From Phytohabitans aurantiacus (GTDB lineage Bacteria; Actinomycetota; Actinomycetes; Mycobacteriales; Micromonosporaceae), in contig NZ_BSDI01000007.1 in NCBI RefSeq assembly GCF_027923225.1, forward strand, positions 62,001 through 126,000: DNA of 64,000 bases, given 5' to 3'. The position numbers and the translations under genes were made by a program. The notes below the pieces were generated by a model. That model made no database searches, had not been told where the DNA came from, and saw nothing but the letters and a program-made list of their open reading frames with translations. Below, piece by piece: positions 7,929-16,686 of this stretch; positions within the stretch are counted from its first letter, which is position 1; every line of letters starts with the position of its first letter.

Positions 7929-9158
7929 CTAGAGGTGGTCGCGGCGGCGGGTCAGGGAGGCGATCTCGGCGGTGTTGCCGGCCAGCTCGATGGCCCGGTC
8001 GTACGCCGCGCGCGACTGCTCGCCGCGACCCAGCCGGCGCAGCAGGTCGGCTCGGGTGGCGTGGTACGCGTGGTAATCCGCCAGCTTGTCCGCGAGCCGG
8101 TCGACGGCGGCCAGTGCCACCTCCGGACCGTCGAGCTCGGCGACCGCGACGGCCCGGTTGAGGGCGACGATCGGCGAGGGGTCGAGGCGGACGAGCTGGT
8201 CGTACAGGGCGACGACCTGCGACCAGTCGGTGTCGCGGGCGTCGCGGGCGGACGTGTGCACGGCGTTGATCGCCGCGAGGATCTGGTAGCGCCCCGGGGC
8301 CTCCCCCGCGGCGAGACGCTCGCGGACCAGCCGGTGCCCCTCGGCGACCAGCGTCGCGTCCCAGGCAGCACGGTCCTGCTCGTCGAGGGTGATCAGTTCG
8401 CCGCTGGGCGATACCCGGGCGGCGCGGCGGGCCTCGATGAGCAGCATCAACGCCAGCAGCCCGGCCACTTCACCGTCTCGCGGTATCAGGGCACGGATGA
8501 GGCGGGTAAGCCGGATCGCCTCGGCGGTCAGGTCGTGCCGTACCGGATCGGTGTCGGAGCCGGTCGCCAGGTAGCCCTCGTTGAAGACGAGGAACAGGAC
8601 GGCGAGCACACCGGAGACGCGCGCCGGAAGATCCTCCGCGGACGGCACCCGGTACGGGATGCGAGCTCCCTTGATTTTGGCTTTCGCGCGGGTGATCCGC
8701 TGCCCCATGGCGCTCTCCTGCACCAGGAAGGCTCGGGCGATCTCGGCCACGGTCAGGCCACCGACCATGCGCAGCGTCAACGCCACGCGGCTCTCCATGG
8801 CCAGCGCCGGGTGGCAGCAGGTGAAGACCAGCCGGAGCCGCTCGTCGTCGATGGCGCCGAGAGGCTCGGGAGGGTCGTCGTCGTACAGCATCTGAGCCTC
8901 CTTCTGCTTGTCGTCACGCCTGCTCTCGCGCCGGATCCGGTCGATGGCCTTGCGGCCCGCGGTGGTGGTCAGCCAGGCGCCGGGGTTGGGCGGTACGCCG
9001 TCGGCCGGCCACCGCTCCACCGCGGTCGCGAACGCCTCGGCGGCCGCCTCCTCGGCGATGTCGAGGTCACCGAAGCGCTTGGCCATGGTGGCGACCACCC
9101 GCGCCCACTCCTCACGGTGAGCCTGGGTGATCGCCTCCTGGACGTCGGCCACGTTCAC
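7929..9158 (-). CDS. ECF42-group RNA polymerase sigma factor with C-terminal TPR-like domain
   Basis: The 409-residue protein has sigma2 (DLDIAEEAAAEAFATAVERW, about 30-50), a short linker, and sigma4 with an HTH (GGLTVAEIARAFLVQESAMG, about 130-150). A long C-terminal extension of helical repeats follows (DUF6596/TPR-like; LLRRLGRGEQSRAAYDRAIE near the end). This length and extension, together with an upstream DGPF/YciI gene, define the ECF42 group. No anti-sigma factor gene is present, which is usual for the group, and the C-terminal domain is thought to control activity. The start overlaps the yciI-like stop by 4 bp, so the two are translationally coupled. Confidence 0.9.
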   Translation of the reverse strand: MNVADVQEAITQAHREEWARVVATMAKRFGDLDIAEEAAAEAFATAVERWPADGVPPNPGAWLTTTAGRKAIDRIRRESRRDDKQKEAQMLYDDDPPEPLGAIDDERLRLVFTCCHPALAMESRVALTLRMVGGLTVAEIARAFLVQESAMGQRITRAKAKIKGARIPYRVPSAEDLPARVSGVLAVLFLVFNEGYLATGSDTDPVRHDLTAEAIRLTRLIRALIPRDGEVAGLLALMLLIEARRAARVSPSGELITLDEQDRAAWDATLVAEGHRLVRERLAAGEAPGRYQILAAINAVHTSARDARDTDWSQVVALYDQLVRLDPSPIVALNRAVAVAELDGPEVALAAVDRLADKLADYHAYHATRADLLRRLGRGEQSRAAYDRAIELAGNTAEIASLTRRRDHL

Positions 9159-9478
9159 AGGAACGGCCGCACCTCGACCCTCCGGTTGCAGGCTTTCGAC
9201 CCCTCGGCGGCGAGCTTGAGCGCCACGTCCAGGTCGGGAGCCTCGAAGACCCAGAAGCCGGCGAGGTACTCCTTCGTCTCCACGAAGGGCCCGTCGGTGA
9301 ACAGCGCGTCCCCGCCGCGGTTGTCGATGACGGTGGCCGTGGCGGGCGAGTTGAGCCCGCCCGCGAAGACCCAGTGGCCCTCGGCCTTGACCCGGTCGTT
9401 GAACGCGTTGATGGCGGTCATCTCGTCCGGGGTGGCCGAGTTGGTCTTGTCGTCGACCACGGAAACCATGTACTGCAT
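9155..9478 (-). CDS. YciI/DGPF domain protein paired with the ECF42 sigma factor
   Basis: The 107-residue protein is a single ferredoxin-like alpha+beta YCII-related domain. It shows MQYMVSVVDDKTNSATPDEM at the start and the signature LFTDGPFVETKEYLAGFWVF, including the DGPF motif. These proteins are the constant partners and usual targets of ECF42 sigma factors; their biochemical role is not known. The ATG at 9478 follows AGGAGA at about 10 bases. A longer frame back to 9526 has no better site. Confidence 0.9.
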   Translation of the reverse strand: MQYMVSVVDDKTNSATPDEMTAINAFNDRVKAEGHWVFAGGLNSPATATVIDNRGGDALFTDGPFVETKEYLAGFWVFEAPDLDVALKLAAEGSKACNRRVEVRPFL

Positions 9479-9534
9479 CGGACGATCATCTCCTAGCCGT
9501 GATGCCGTTAGGGGTGGCCCTCTCACCCCTGCTA

Positions 9535-9559
9535 CGAACGGCTCAACCCCGATCCGACA
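9535..9559 (-). promoter_or_regulatory. Candidate ECF42-type promoter for the DGPF gene
   Basis: On the minus strand TGTCGG (9559-9554) is separated by 13 bases from CGTTCG (9540-9535), about 57 bases before the DGPF start. This resembles the TGTCGA / CGA-TC type promoters reported for ECF42, so self-activation is plausible. One mismatch in the -35 box keeps this tentative. Confidence 0.35.
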
Positions 9560-9589
9560 CCGGTGCCCGGATTTTTTTCGAGGAATCCG

Positions 9590-10717
9590 TCATCGGGGGA
9601 AGAAGGGCAGGTCGATGTAGACGCGATCGGCCGCGGCGAGGATCTTCGCGGCGTCGTCGACCGGCGGGTGGATGTGCTGGTTGATCCGCTTCTTGACGGC
9701 CGCTCCGTCGACGCCCGAGGCCATCACCCGGCGGTCCCAGCCCCGAGTGAAGATCGCGCCGGCGCCGCCGAGGTCGAGGCAGGTCACGTACGGGCCGGGG
9801 GTGAACTCGCGCAGCGGTACGCCGAGCAGGTCGGCCGCCGCGTTGTACCCGGCGACCTTGCCCAGCGGCGTGGCGTGCTGGCACGCCTGCATGACGGTGT
9901 GCTCGGCGTCGAACGCCGCCGCGGCGGTGTCCCCGGCGACGAACACCTCGGGCAGGGCGCGCAGCCACCGGTCCACCGGCACCCGGCCGAGAAGGTCGAG
10001 CCTGCCGGAGACCTGCCGGGTGAGCTCGCTGGCCCGCATCCCCACCGACCAGACCACCGCGTCCGCCTCGACCGTGGTGCCGTCGCCGAGCACCGCGTAC
10101 CCGTCGCCGACCCGCGTCACCGTCGTACCCAGGCGGCGTTCGACGCCCAGCGTGTCCAGTGCCGCCTCGATGTGCTCGCGGGGCCCCGGGCCGAGCTGGT
10201 GCCCGACCACCTCCGAGCGGTCCACCAGCAGCACCCGGCCCCGGGCTGCCAGGGCGGTCGCGGCCTCCAGGCCGACGAACCCGGCGCCGACGACCACGGC
10301 GGAGTACCCCTCGCGGCCACGCAGGTGCTCGGTGAGCCGGCGAGCCCCGTCGAGGGTGTCGATGTCGAAGAGGCGTTCGGCGCCGGGCAGGCCCTGGGGC
10401 GCGACGAGTTTGCTGCCCGCCGCCAGTACCAGGCGGTCGTAGCGGACCTGCTCGCCACCGGCCACCACCACGCGGTTGCCGGTGTCGATGGTGCTCACCG
10501 TCGCCCGCAGGTGCTCCACACCGATCGGTTCGAGTATCCGGCGCAGTTCCACCGTGGCCAGGTCCGGCTCCGGCTCGTACAGGCGCGGTCGCAGTACCAG
10601 ATGCTCGTTTGGCGCGATGAGCGTGACGCGCAGGTTTGCGTCTCCCCGCGCGAGCGCCGCGCCCGCCGCGCCCCAGGCGCCGGCGAACCCACCTCCGATG
10701 ATCACTACGTGTGCCAT
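9590..10717 (-). CDS. FAD-dependent NAD(P)H oxidoreductase (NDH-2-like)
   Basis: This 375-residue pyridine nucleotide-disulfide oxidoreductase family protein has an FAD-binding Rossmann start (MAHVVIIGGGFAGAWGAAGA), a second nucleotide-binding fold (YSAVVVGAGFVGLEAATALA, about 160) and the FAD-contacting segment ALPEVFVAGDTAAA near 280. No redox CxxxxC pair is seen, which fits an NDH-2 or flavin reductase rather than a disulfide reductase. The ATG at 10717 follows GAGGACGGCAGG. It lies 65 bp downstream of an ECF41 sigma gene; ECF41 genes are regularly linked to oxidoreductase, epimerase or carboxymuconolactone decarboxylase genes that they control. Confidence 0.85.
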   Translation of the reverse strand: MAHVVIIGGGFAGAWGAAGAALARGDANLRVTLIAPNEHLVLRPRLYEPEPDLATVELRRILEPIGVEHLRATVSTIDTGNRVVVAGGEQVRYDRLVLAAGSKLVAPQGLPGAERLFDIDTLDGARRLTEHLRGREGYSAVVVGAGFVGLEAATALAARGRVLLVDRSEVVGHQLGPGPREHIEAALDTLGVERRLGTTVTRVGDGYAVLGDGTTVEADAVVWSVGMRASELTRQVSGRLDLLGRVPVDRWLRALPEVFVAGDTAAAAFDAEHTVMQACQHATPLGKVAGYNAAADLLGVPLREFTPGPYVTCLDLGGAGAIFTRGWDRRVMASGVDGAAVKKRINQHIHPPVDDAAKILAAADRVYIDLPFFPR

Positions 10718-10781
10718 CCTGCCGTCCTCTCCGCATCGCCTCCGGAAATCGGAGGGTCCGCAGGGAGTCAAGATGGCGGGC

Positions 10782-11633
10782 TCAGATGTGACCGAGCTTC
10801 TCGGGATTGGCCAGTCGCCTGAACTCCGTGATCCGCCCGTCGACGATCTCGACGGTGTCGAGCCAGACCAGCACGCCGCCGTGGTAGGTCGCCAGGGCCG
10901 GGCGCCCGTTCACCTCGACGATCCGGAACGCGTCCGGGCGCCTGATCTCGACCTGCCGCACCGCCAGCATCGCGATCGGCTCGGCGCCGTGGACCGGCCG
11001 GCGCGCGGCGGTCACCTTGCCGCCGCCGTCGGCGACGTAGACGGCGTCGGGGTCCAGCAGGGCGACCAGCCGGTCCATGTCGCCCGTGTCGGCGGCCGCC
11101 TTGAACGCCCTGAGTACCCGCTCAGTCTCGGACCGGGAGGCCCGCGGCCGCTCCTCCACCGCGGCGACCCGCGCCCGCGCCCGGGAGGCGAGCTTGCGGG
11201 CGGCGCCGGGCGTGCCGCCGAGCACCTCGGCGATCCGGTCGAATGGGAAGTCGAACACGTCGTGCAGCACCAGCGCGACGCGTTCGGCGGGGCTGAGCGC
11301 CTCCATGACCACCAGCATCGCGGTGCTCACCGACTCGTCCATGACCACCTGGGCGGCGGCGTCGGGCCCGGTCAGCAGCGGCTCGGGCAGCCACGGGCCC
11401 ACATAGGACTCACGGCGGACCCGCGCCGACTTCAGCACGTTGTAGGAGGTGCGGGCGGCCACGGTCACCAGCCACGCCCGCAGATCCCGCACCCGCGACA
11501 GGTCGGCGGTGGCGGCGCTCAACCAGACGTCCTGCGTGACGTCTTCGGCCTCGGTCACGGTGCCGAGGATCCGGTACGCCGCCCCGAAAACAGCCGGCCG
11601 ATGAGCCTGCCAGTCCGCCTCCGCCAGCGCCAC
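10782..11633 (-). CDS. ECF41-group sigma factor with SnoaL-like C-terminal domain (SigJ-like)
   Basis: The 283-residue protein has sigma2 (about 8-75, GTVTEAEDVTQDVWLSA), sigma4 (about 105-160, VFDFPFDRIAEVLGGTPGAA) and a SnoaL-like domain from about 170. That domain ends in NPEKL, the counterpart of the NPDKL signature by which ECF41 C-terminal domains modulate activity without an anti-sigma factor. It starts with GTG at 11633, only 17 bp from the divergent SARP gene, so the promoters must overlap the coding ends. The downstream FAD oxidoreductase is the probable target gene. Confidence 0.88.
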   Translation of the reverse strand: MALAEADWQAHRPAVFGAAYRILGTVTEAEDVTQDVWLSAATADLSRVRDLRAWLVTVAARTSYNVLKSARVRRESYVGPWLPEPLLTGPDAAAQVVMDESVSTAMLVVMEALSPAERVALVLHDVFDFPFDRIAEVLGGTPGAARKLASRARARVAAVEERPRASRSETERVLRAFKAAADTGDMDRLVALLDPDAVYVADGGGKVTAARRPVHGAEPIAMLAVRQVEIRRPDAFRIVEVNGRPALATYHGGVLVWLDTVEIVDGRITEFRRLANPEKLGHI

Positions 11634-11650
11634 CGTGGAATTCTAAGGGG

Positions 11651-14600
11651 GTGAGTGTTGATCTGATCCTGCTCGACGGGGTGTCGTACCGGGGGCAGGA
11701 GGTCGCCGGGCAGCGGATGCGTGGGCTGCTCGCGCTGCTGGCCGGCGATCTGCGTACCGGCTGCAGCACCACCCGGCTGGTCGACGGGCTGTGGCCGGAC
11801 GAGCAGCCCGCGAACCCGACCAAGGCGCTGCAGGTACTGGTGTCGCGAACGCGGGCGCAGCTCGGATCGGGGCTGATCGCCAGTACCGCCACGGGATACC
11901 GGCTGGCCCTCGAGGAGGACCAGATCGACAGCAGCTCCGTGCTGCTGCGCGCCGCGGCGGGTACCCGGCAGTTGCGGGCCGGCGACCACGAGGCGGCGCT
12001 GGCGCACGGCGAGGCCGGCCTGGCGCTGTGGGACGGCGCGCCGCCCGACGGTGCCGCGGTCGACGACCCGGTACAGGCGCTGCGGGCCGAGCGGGTGACG
12101 GCGTACCGGTCGCTGCGCCGCACCCGGGCGCTGGCCCTTGCCCGGCTGGGCCGGCACGGCGAAGCGGTCGAACCCCTCGCCGCGCTCGCCGACGAGCTGC
12201 CCCGCGACGAGGAGGTCCTGCTGGAGCTGCTGCGCTGCGAGGCGGCCACGGCCGGGCCCTCGGCGGCGCTGGCCCGCTACGACACCTACCGCCGCTCGCT
12301 CCGCGACGAGCTCGGCACCGACCCCGGCACGGCGTTGCGAGACGCGTACCAGCGGCTGTTGCAGGGCGACGCGCCGGTGGTACGGCAGGGTGTCGCGTCC
12401 GAGCCGAACCCGCTGCTGGGCCGCGCCGAGGACCTGGCCGCCGTGGCCGCCACGGTGCGCCGGTCCCGGGTCACGTCGATCGTCGGACCGGGTGGCCTGG
12501 GCAAGACCCGGCTGGCCAACGCCGTCAGCCGGGACGCCGAGCAGCGGGTCGTCCACGTGGTGCCGCTGGCCGCCGTCACCGCCGACGAAGACGTCGCCCG
12601 GCAGGTGTCCACCGCTGTCGGCGCCATCGAGCCGCCGCCGTCCGCGCCGACCGCCGCGCCGGACGTGGTCGGCCGCATCGCGGCCGCGCTGGGCGCCGGT
12701 CCGGCCCTGCTGGTACTGGACAACTGCGAGCACGTGATCCGCGGCGCCGCGCAGCTGGTACAGGCGCTGGTGTCGGCGTTGCCGCAGCTGCGCGTGCTGA
12801 CCACCAGCCGCACGCCGTTGGGCCTGTCGTCGGAGTCGGTGTACGCGTTGCCGGAGCTGAGCCTGCCGACCATGGCCGAGCTGTTCACCCAGCGTGCCAG
12901 GGCCGCCCGCCCCGGTGTCGAGCTACCCCCCGACGCGGTCGCCGAGGTGTGCGGCCACCTCGACGGGCTGCCGCTGGCGGTGGAGCTGGCGGCGGCGCGC
13001 GTGCGGGTGATGACGGTGGCCGAGATAGCCGGCCACCTGAGCGACCGGTTCGGCCTGCTGCGCGGCGGTCCGCGCGACGCGCCCTCGCGGCACCAGACCC
13101 TGGACGCGGTCGTCGGCTGGAGCTGGAACCTGCTCGATCCGGCCGGCCAGGCGGCGATGCGCGCGCTGTCGGTCTTTCCCGGCGGGTTCACGGTCGACGC
13201 CGCCCGGCGCCTGCGCGGCGGCGACGTCCTGCGGGCGCTGGAGGACCTGGTCGACCAGTCGCTACTCAAGGTCGTCGACACCGCTTTCGGCGTGCGGTTC
13301 TCGATGCTGGAGACGGTGCGGGAGTTCAGCGCGGCGCAGCGGGCGGTGGCTGGCGAGGACGACCGGGTCGCCGACGGGTTCCTGGGCTGGGCGCGGGACT
13401 TCGGGCTGGCGCACTACGAGGCGGTGTTCGGACCGGCCCCCGGTCCCACGTTGGCGCGGATCAGGGCCGATCAGGACAACCTGTCGCAGGCCCTGCGCCA
13501 AGCCATCGCCCGGGCCGACGGCGCCACGGTGGCGTCGACGACGGCTGTCCTGGCCAGCCTCTGGGTGGTCAAGTCGGACTACGCCCGGATGCTGGCGCTG
13601 GCCCGCGAGTCCAGCTGGGTCCTGTCGCACTACCGGCCCGGCCCGGACCTCGTGGAGGTCACCCGTGCGGCCGCCGCGCTGTGCACGGGGTTCATGTTCA
13701 GCGCCGAGCGGCCGCGGGCGATGCGGTCGCTGGTCACGCTGCGCCGGCTCCCGCCCGCACCGCCGGACACCCTGCTCCGGGCCACCGCGGCCGTGCTGGC
13801 GGCGTTGCCGGAGCTGCTGGCCGACGGTGGCGCGGGGCTGCACGAGCTGTGCGAGGCCGGCGAGCCTCTCCTGGCGGCGAGCGCCAACGCGGCCGCCGCC
13901 TCCTTCTGGGAGTACCAGGGCCAGCTCGACCGCGCCCTGTCCGCCGCCGAGCGCGCGCTCGCGGGCTATGAGGCCGGTTCCGCACCGTGGGCGCTGCTGG
14001 TCTCCCATGCCCGGGTCGCCGACCTGCACGGTCAGGCCGGGCGGGCGGCCGCGGCGCTACCCCACCTCGAGATCGCGACGCGGATGCTGGACGAGGTCGG
14101 CATCCGCGGCGAGGCGCTGGGCGTCCGGCTCGGCCTGGTACTGGCCAACCTGCAGGTCGGCGACGTCGACAAGGCCGAGCGGCTGCTGGCCCTGTTGGGG
14201 CCCGACCAGCCCGAGGACGCGGTAGAGGTGCGCTCCTTCGACAACGCCGTGCGCGCGGAGATCCTGCTCGCCCGTGGTCAGGTCGACGCGGGCCTGCGGA
14301 TGTGGCGGCGGGTGGCCGGACTGGTACGCGAGGCGGTGGACCGTGGCGACGTACCGGGCATCGAGGGCTGGGCCCTGGAGGTCGAAGCGGCGACCGTGAT
14401 GGCCCACGTCCACCACGACCGGCTCGCCCTCGTCGCACCGCTCGCCGACGCGCTACCGGCCCGGCTGCCCCCGCTGCTGGCCACGCTCGCCGTCGCCCGC
14501 ACGTACCTGCTGGGGTTGCCGGTGGCCGGCGCGCTGCTGCTCGCACTGGCCACAGTGGACCTGAAACGGGGCGCGGCCACCTCCGGCGCGCGGCTGACCG

Positions 14601-14788
14601 CGCTGGCCGAACGGTTCTACTTCTTCCGCGGCTACCGGTCCAGCATGGCGCACGAAGTGATCCGCCGGGCCGCCGAAGACGCCGACAAGGCGGCGTACGT
14701 GGAAGCCATGTCCACGTACGCCGCCCTGAGTAACGAGGAGCTGCCCGAGGCCGCGCTGGCCGCCCTGCGGGATCGCACTCAGTCCTGA
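11651..14788 (+). CDS. AfsR/SARP-type transcriptional regulator with BTAD, NB-ARC ATPase and TPR domains
   Basis: The 1045-residue regulator has an N-terminal winged-helix DNA-binding domain (about 1-90, with TTRLVDGLWPDEQPANPTKA) and a bacterial transcriptional activation domain (about 95-245). A P-loop ATPase follows with Walker A GPGGLGKT (about 280) and Walker B LLVLDNCEH (about 355). A TPR-like helical region runs from about 560 to the end. Large SARPs of this design integrate signals and switch on secondary metabolism or transport. The target is unknown; the convergent DrrAB-like exporter, whose stop overlaps its own by 10 bp, and the divergent ECF41 unit are candidates. GTG start after GGGG. 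Confidence 0.9.
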   Translation: MSVDLILLDGVSYRGQEVAGQRMRGLLALLAGDLRTGCSTTRLVDGLWPDEQPANPTKALQVLVSRTRAQLGSGLIASTATGYRLALEEDQIDSSSVLLRAAAGTRQLRAGDHEAALAHGEAGLALWDGAPPDGAAVDDPVQALRAERVTAYRSLRRTRALALARLGRHGEAVEPLAALADELPRDEEVLLELLRCEAATAGPSAALARYDTYRRSLRDELGTDPGTALRDAYQRLLQGDAPVVRQGVASEPNPLLGRAEDLAAVAATVRRSRVTSIVGPGGLGKTRLANAVSRDAEQRVVHVVPLAAVTADEDVARQVSTAVGAIEPPPSAPTAAPDVVGRIAAALGAGPALLVLDNCEHVIRGAAQLVQALVSALPQLRVLTTSRTPLGLSSESVYALPELSLPTMAELFTQRARAARPGVELPPDAVAEVCGHLDGLPLAVELAAARVRVMTVAEIAGHLSDRFGLLRGGPRDAPSRHQTLDAVVGWSWNLLDPAGQAAMRALSVFPGGFTVDAARRLRGGDVLRALEDLVDQSLLKVVDTAFGVRFSMLETVREFSAAQRAVAGEDDRVADGFLGWARDFGLAHYEAVFGPAPGPTLARIRADQDNLSQALRQAIARADGATVASTTAVLASLWVVKSDYARMLALARESSWVLSHYRPGPDLVEVTRAAAALCTGFMFSAERPRAMRSLVTLRRLPPAPPDTLLRATAAVLAALPELLADGGAGLHELCEAGEPLLAASANAAAASFWEYQGQLDRALSAAERALAGYEAGSAPWALLVSHARVADLHGQAGRAAAALPHLEIATRMLDEVGIRGEALGVRLGLVLANLQVGDVDKAERLLALLGPDQPEDAVEVRSFDNAVRAEILLARGQVDAGLRMWRRVAGLVREAVDRGDVPGIEGWALEVEAATVMAHVHHDRLALVAPLADALPARLPPLLATLAVARTYLLGLPVAGALLLALATVDLKRGAATSGARLTALAERFYFFRGYRSSMAHEVIRRAAEDADKAAYVEAMSTYAALSNEELPEAALAALRDRTQS

Positions 14789-15564
14789 CGGTTGTAGAGC
14801 TTGCGCGCCCACAGGTAGCCGACCAGCGCGATACCGGCCGACCAGGCGACGGCGCCGAACCCGTTGGCGCCGATCCCGGTACCCAGCAGCAGCCCGCGCA
14901 GGGTCTCGATGACGGGGGTGAACGGCTGGTAGTCGGCGAACCAGCGCAGGCCGGCCGGCATCGAGTCGGTGGGGACGAACCCGCTGCCCAGCAGCGGCAG
15001 GAACACCAGCGGCTGCGGCATGTTGCTGGCGCTGTCGATGGTCTTGGCGACCAGGCCCATCGCCACGGTCAGCCAGGTGAGGGCGAAGGCGAGCATCGCC
15101 AGGACACCGGCCGCCGCGAACCACTCCACCACGTTCGCGTCGGACCGGAACCCGATGGCGAACGCGACCGCGAGAACCACCGCCACCGCGAAGAAGGTCT
15201 GCAGCATCGCGGCGACGACGTGGCCGGTCAGTACCGATACCCGGGCGATGGCCATGGTCTTGAACCGGGCCACGACGCCTTCCATCATGTCCATCGCGAC
15301 CGAAACCGCGGTGCCCATCGCCACCATGGCCACCGCCATCAGGATGATGCCCGGGGTCACGTAGGCGACGTACTCGCTGCGGCCGCCCGATCCGGCGCCC
15401 AGCCCGTCGCCCAGCGTGCCGCCGAAGACGTAGACGAACAGCAGCAGGAACACCACCGGCAGGCCGACCAGTTGGATGGTCAGCGACGGGTACCGCCGCA
15501 TGTGCTTGATCCGGCGGCGAACCATCGTGGTCGAGTCCCGCAGCGCGTATGACATCGTGCTCAT
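14779..15564 (-). CDS. ABC-2 type exporter permease (DrrB-like)
   Basis: The 261-residue membrane protein has six hydrophobic segments, starting with LTIQLVGLPVVFLLLFVYVF after a cytoplasmic RRRIKHMRRYP. The DrrB/ABC-2 signature LVFLPLLGSGFVPTDSMP lies near 195 and is followed by PFTPVIETLRGLLLG. It should form the channel of a daunorubicin-resistance-like multidrug or natural product exporter. Its start overlaps the ATPase stop by 4 bp, so the pair is one operon. Confidence 0.9.
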   Translation of the reverse strand: MSTMSYALRDSTTMVRRRIKHMRRYPSLTIQLVGLPVVFLLLFVYVFGGTLGDGLGAGSGGRSEYVAYVTPGIILMAVAMVAMGTAVSVAMDMMEGVVARFKTMAIARVSVLTGHVVAAMLQTFFAVAVVLAVAFAIGFRSDANVVEWFAAAGVLAMLAFALTWLTVAMGLVAKTIDSASNMPQPLVFLPLLGSGFVPTDSMPAGLRWFADYQPFTPVIETLRGLLLGTGIGANGFGAVAWSAGIALVGYLWARKLYNRQD

Positions 15565-16511
15565 CGCACGGCCTCCTTCTTCTTCTCCGTCAGCGTGAGG
15601 AACACGTCGTCCAGGTCAGGGGTGTGCACGGTCAGCTCCTCGACCTCGATCGAGGCGTCGTCCAGCCGGGCGAGTAGGGCGCGCAGTGAGTGGACGCCGC
15701 CGTCGTGCGGTACCTGCAGCACGAGCGCCTCGTCGTCGCGGCCCGCCACGCCGAGCGTCCGGGCCGCCAGGTCGAGCTCGGCCGGGTCGGTGAAGCGCAG
15801 GTTGACGTGCCCGCCGGGGATCTGCCGCTTGAGCTCCTCCGGCGTGCCCTCGGCCACCAGCTGGCCCTGGTCCAGCAGCGCGATCCGGTCGGCGAGGTGG
15901 TCCGCCTCGTCCAGGTACTGGGTGGTCAGGAAGATCGTCACCCCGCCGGCCACGAGTTCCCGGATGATCTGCCACAGGTCGCGGCGGCTGCGCGGGTCCA
16001 GGCCGGTGGTCGGCTCGTCCAGGAAGATCACCTGCGGTGAGCCCACCAGCGTCATCGCCAGGTCCAGCCGGCGCTGCATGCCGCCGGAGTACGTGGAGGC
16101 CGCCTTGCCGCCCGCCTCCACCAGGTCGAACCGCTCCAGCAGTTCCGCCGCCCGCCGGCGCCCCTCCCGCCGGTCCAGGTGATGCAGGTCCGCCATCAGC
16201 AGCAGGTTCTCCTCGCCGGTCAGCAGCTTGTCCACCGCCGAGAACTGCCCGGTCACCCCGATGGCCGCCCGTACCGCGTTCGGCTCCCGTACCGGGTCGT
16301 GCCCGGCCACCCGCATGTCGCCGCCGTCGGCGCGGATCAGCGTCGACAGGATCCGCACGACCGTGGTCTTGCCGGCACCGTTCGGGCCGAGCAACGAGAA
16401 GATCTTGCCTTGGGCCACGGACAGGTCGATGCCGTCGAGCACGACCTTCTCCCCGTACTTCTTGCGCAGCCCGCGAACCGCGATCGCCGGCTGGGTGATG
16501 TTCGCTGTCAT
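15561..16511 (-). CDS. ABC exporter ATP-binding protein (DrrA-like)
   Basis: The 316-residue ATPase has Walker A LLGPNGAGKTT (about 40), the DrrA-type Q-loop IGVTGQFSAVDKLLTG, the signature TYSGGMQRRLDLAM and Walker B VIFLDEPTTGLDPRSRR. The C-terminal 80 residues form the regulatory domain usual in DrrA and end in a lysine-rich tail. With the downstream permease it should export a hydrophobic compound. I place the start at the ATG at 16511; an in-frame upstream extension to 16583 has no ribosome site and overlaps the imuA-prime regulatory region less plausibly. Confidence 0.9.
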   Translation of the reverse strand: MTANITQPAIAVRGLRKKYGEKVVLDGIDLSVAQGKIFSLLGPNGAGKTTVVRILSTLIRADGGDMRVAGHDPVREPNAVRAAIGVTGQFSAVDKLLTGEENLLLMADLHHLDRREGRRRAAELLERFDLVEAGGKAASTYSGGMQRRLDLAMTLVGSPQVIFLDEPTTGLDPRSRRDLWQIIRELVAGGVTIFLTTQYLDEADHLADRIALLDQGQLVAEGTPEELKRQIPGGHVNLRFTDPAELDLAARTLGVAGRDDEALVLQVPHDGGVHSLRALLARLDDASIEVEELTVHTPDLDDVFLTLTEKKKEAVR

Positions 16512-16596
16512 GCCCGGAACGGTCCCCCGTGCCGGTTTCACGGTGGCAACGCGGCGGCTACACGCCATGTTCTCCCAGGTCAAAGGCGTGTAGGTC

Positions 16597-16642
16597 TTGC
16601 GAACACCGATGAAATCGGCCTACAGTTCGAACACCTGTACGC
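16597..16642 (+). promoter_or_regulatory. Promoter with LexA/SOS box upstream of the imuA-prime-like gene
   Basis: TTGCGA (16597-16602) and CTACAG (16620-16625) are spaced by 17 bases. Directly after them lies TCGAACACCTGTAC (16627-16640). It matches the actinobacterial SOS box core GAAC-N4-GTTC at seven of eight positions. The overlap with the start-site region suggests LexA repression, as for mycobacterial imuA-prime/imuB/dnaE2. Confidence 0.6.
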
Positions 16643-16686
16643 CAGTCTTCTCCTGGCGCGCGCACCACCGCGATCAGAGGAGCCTG

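Noticed and set aside
10740..10756. CCTCCG-GAAAT-CGGAGG hairpin between ECF41 and the oxidoreductase gene
   Set aside because: Short stem without T tract, close to the gene's ribosome site; a role as terminator would cut the expected operon and cannot be supported.
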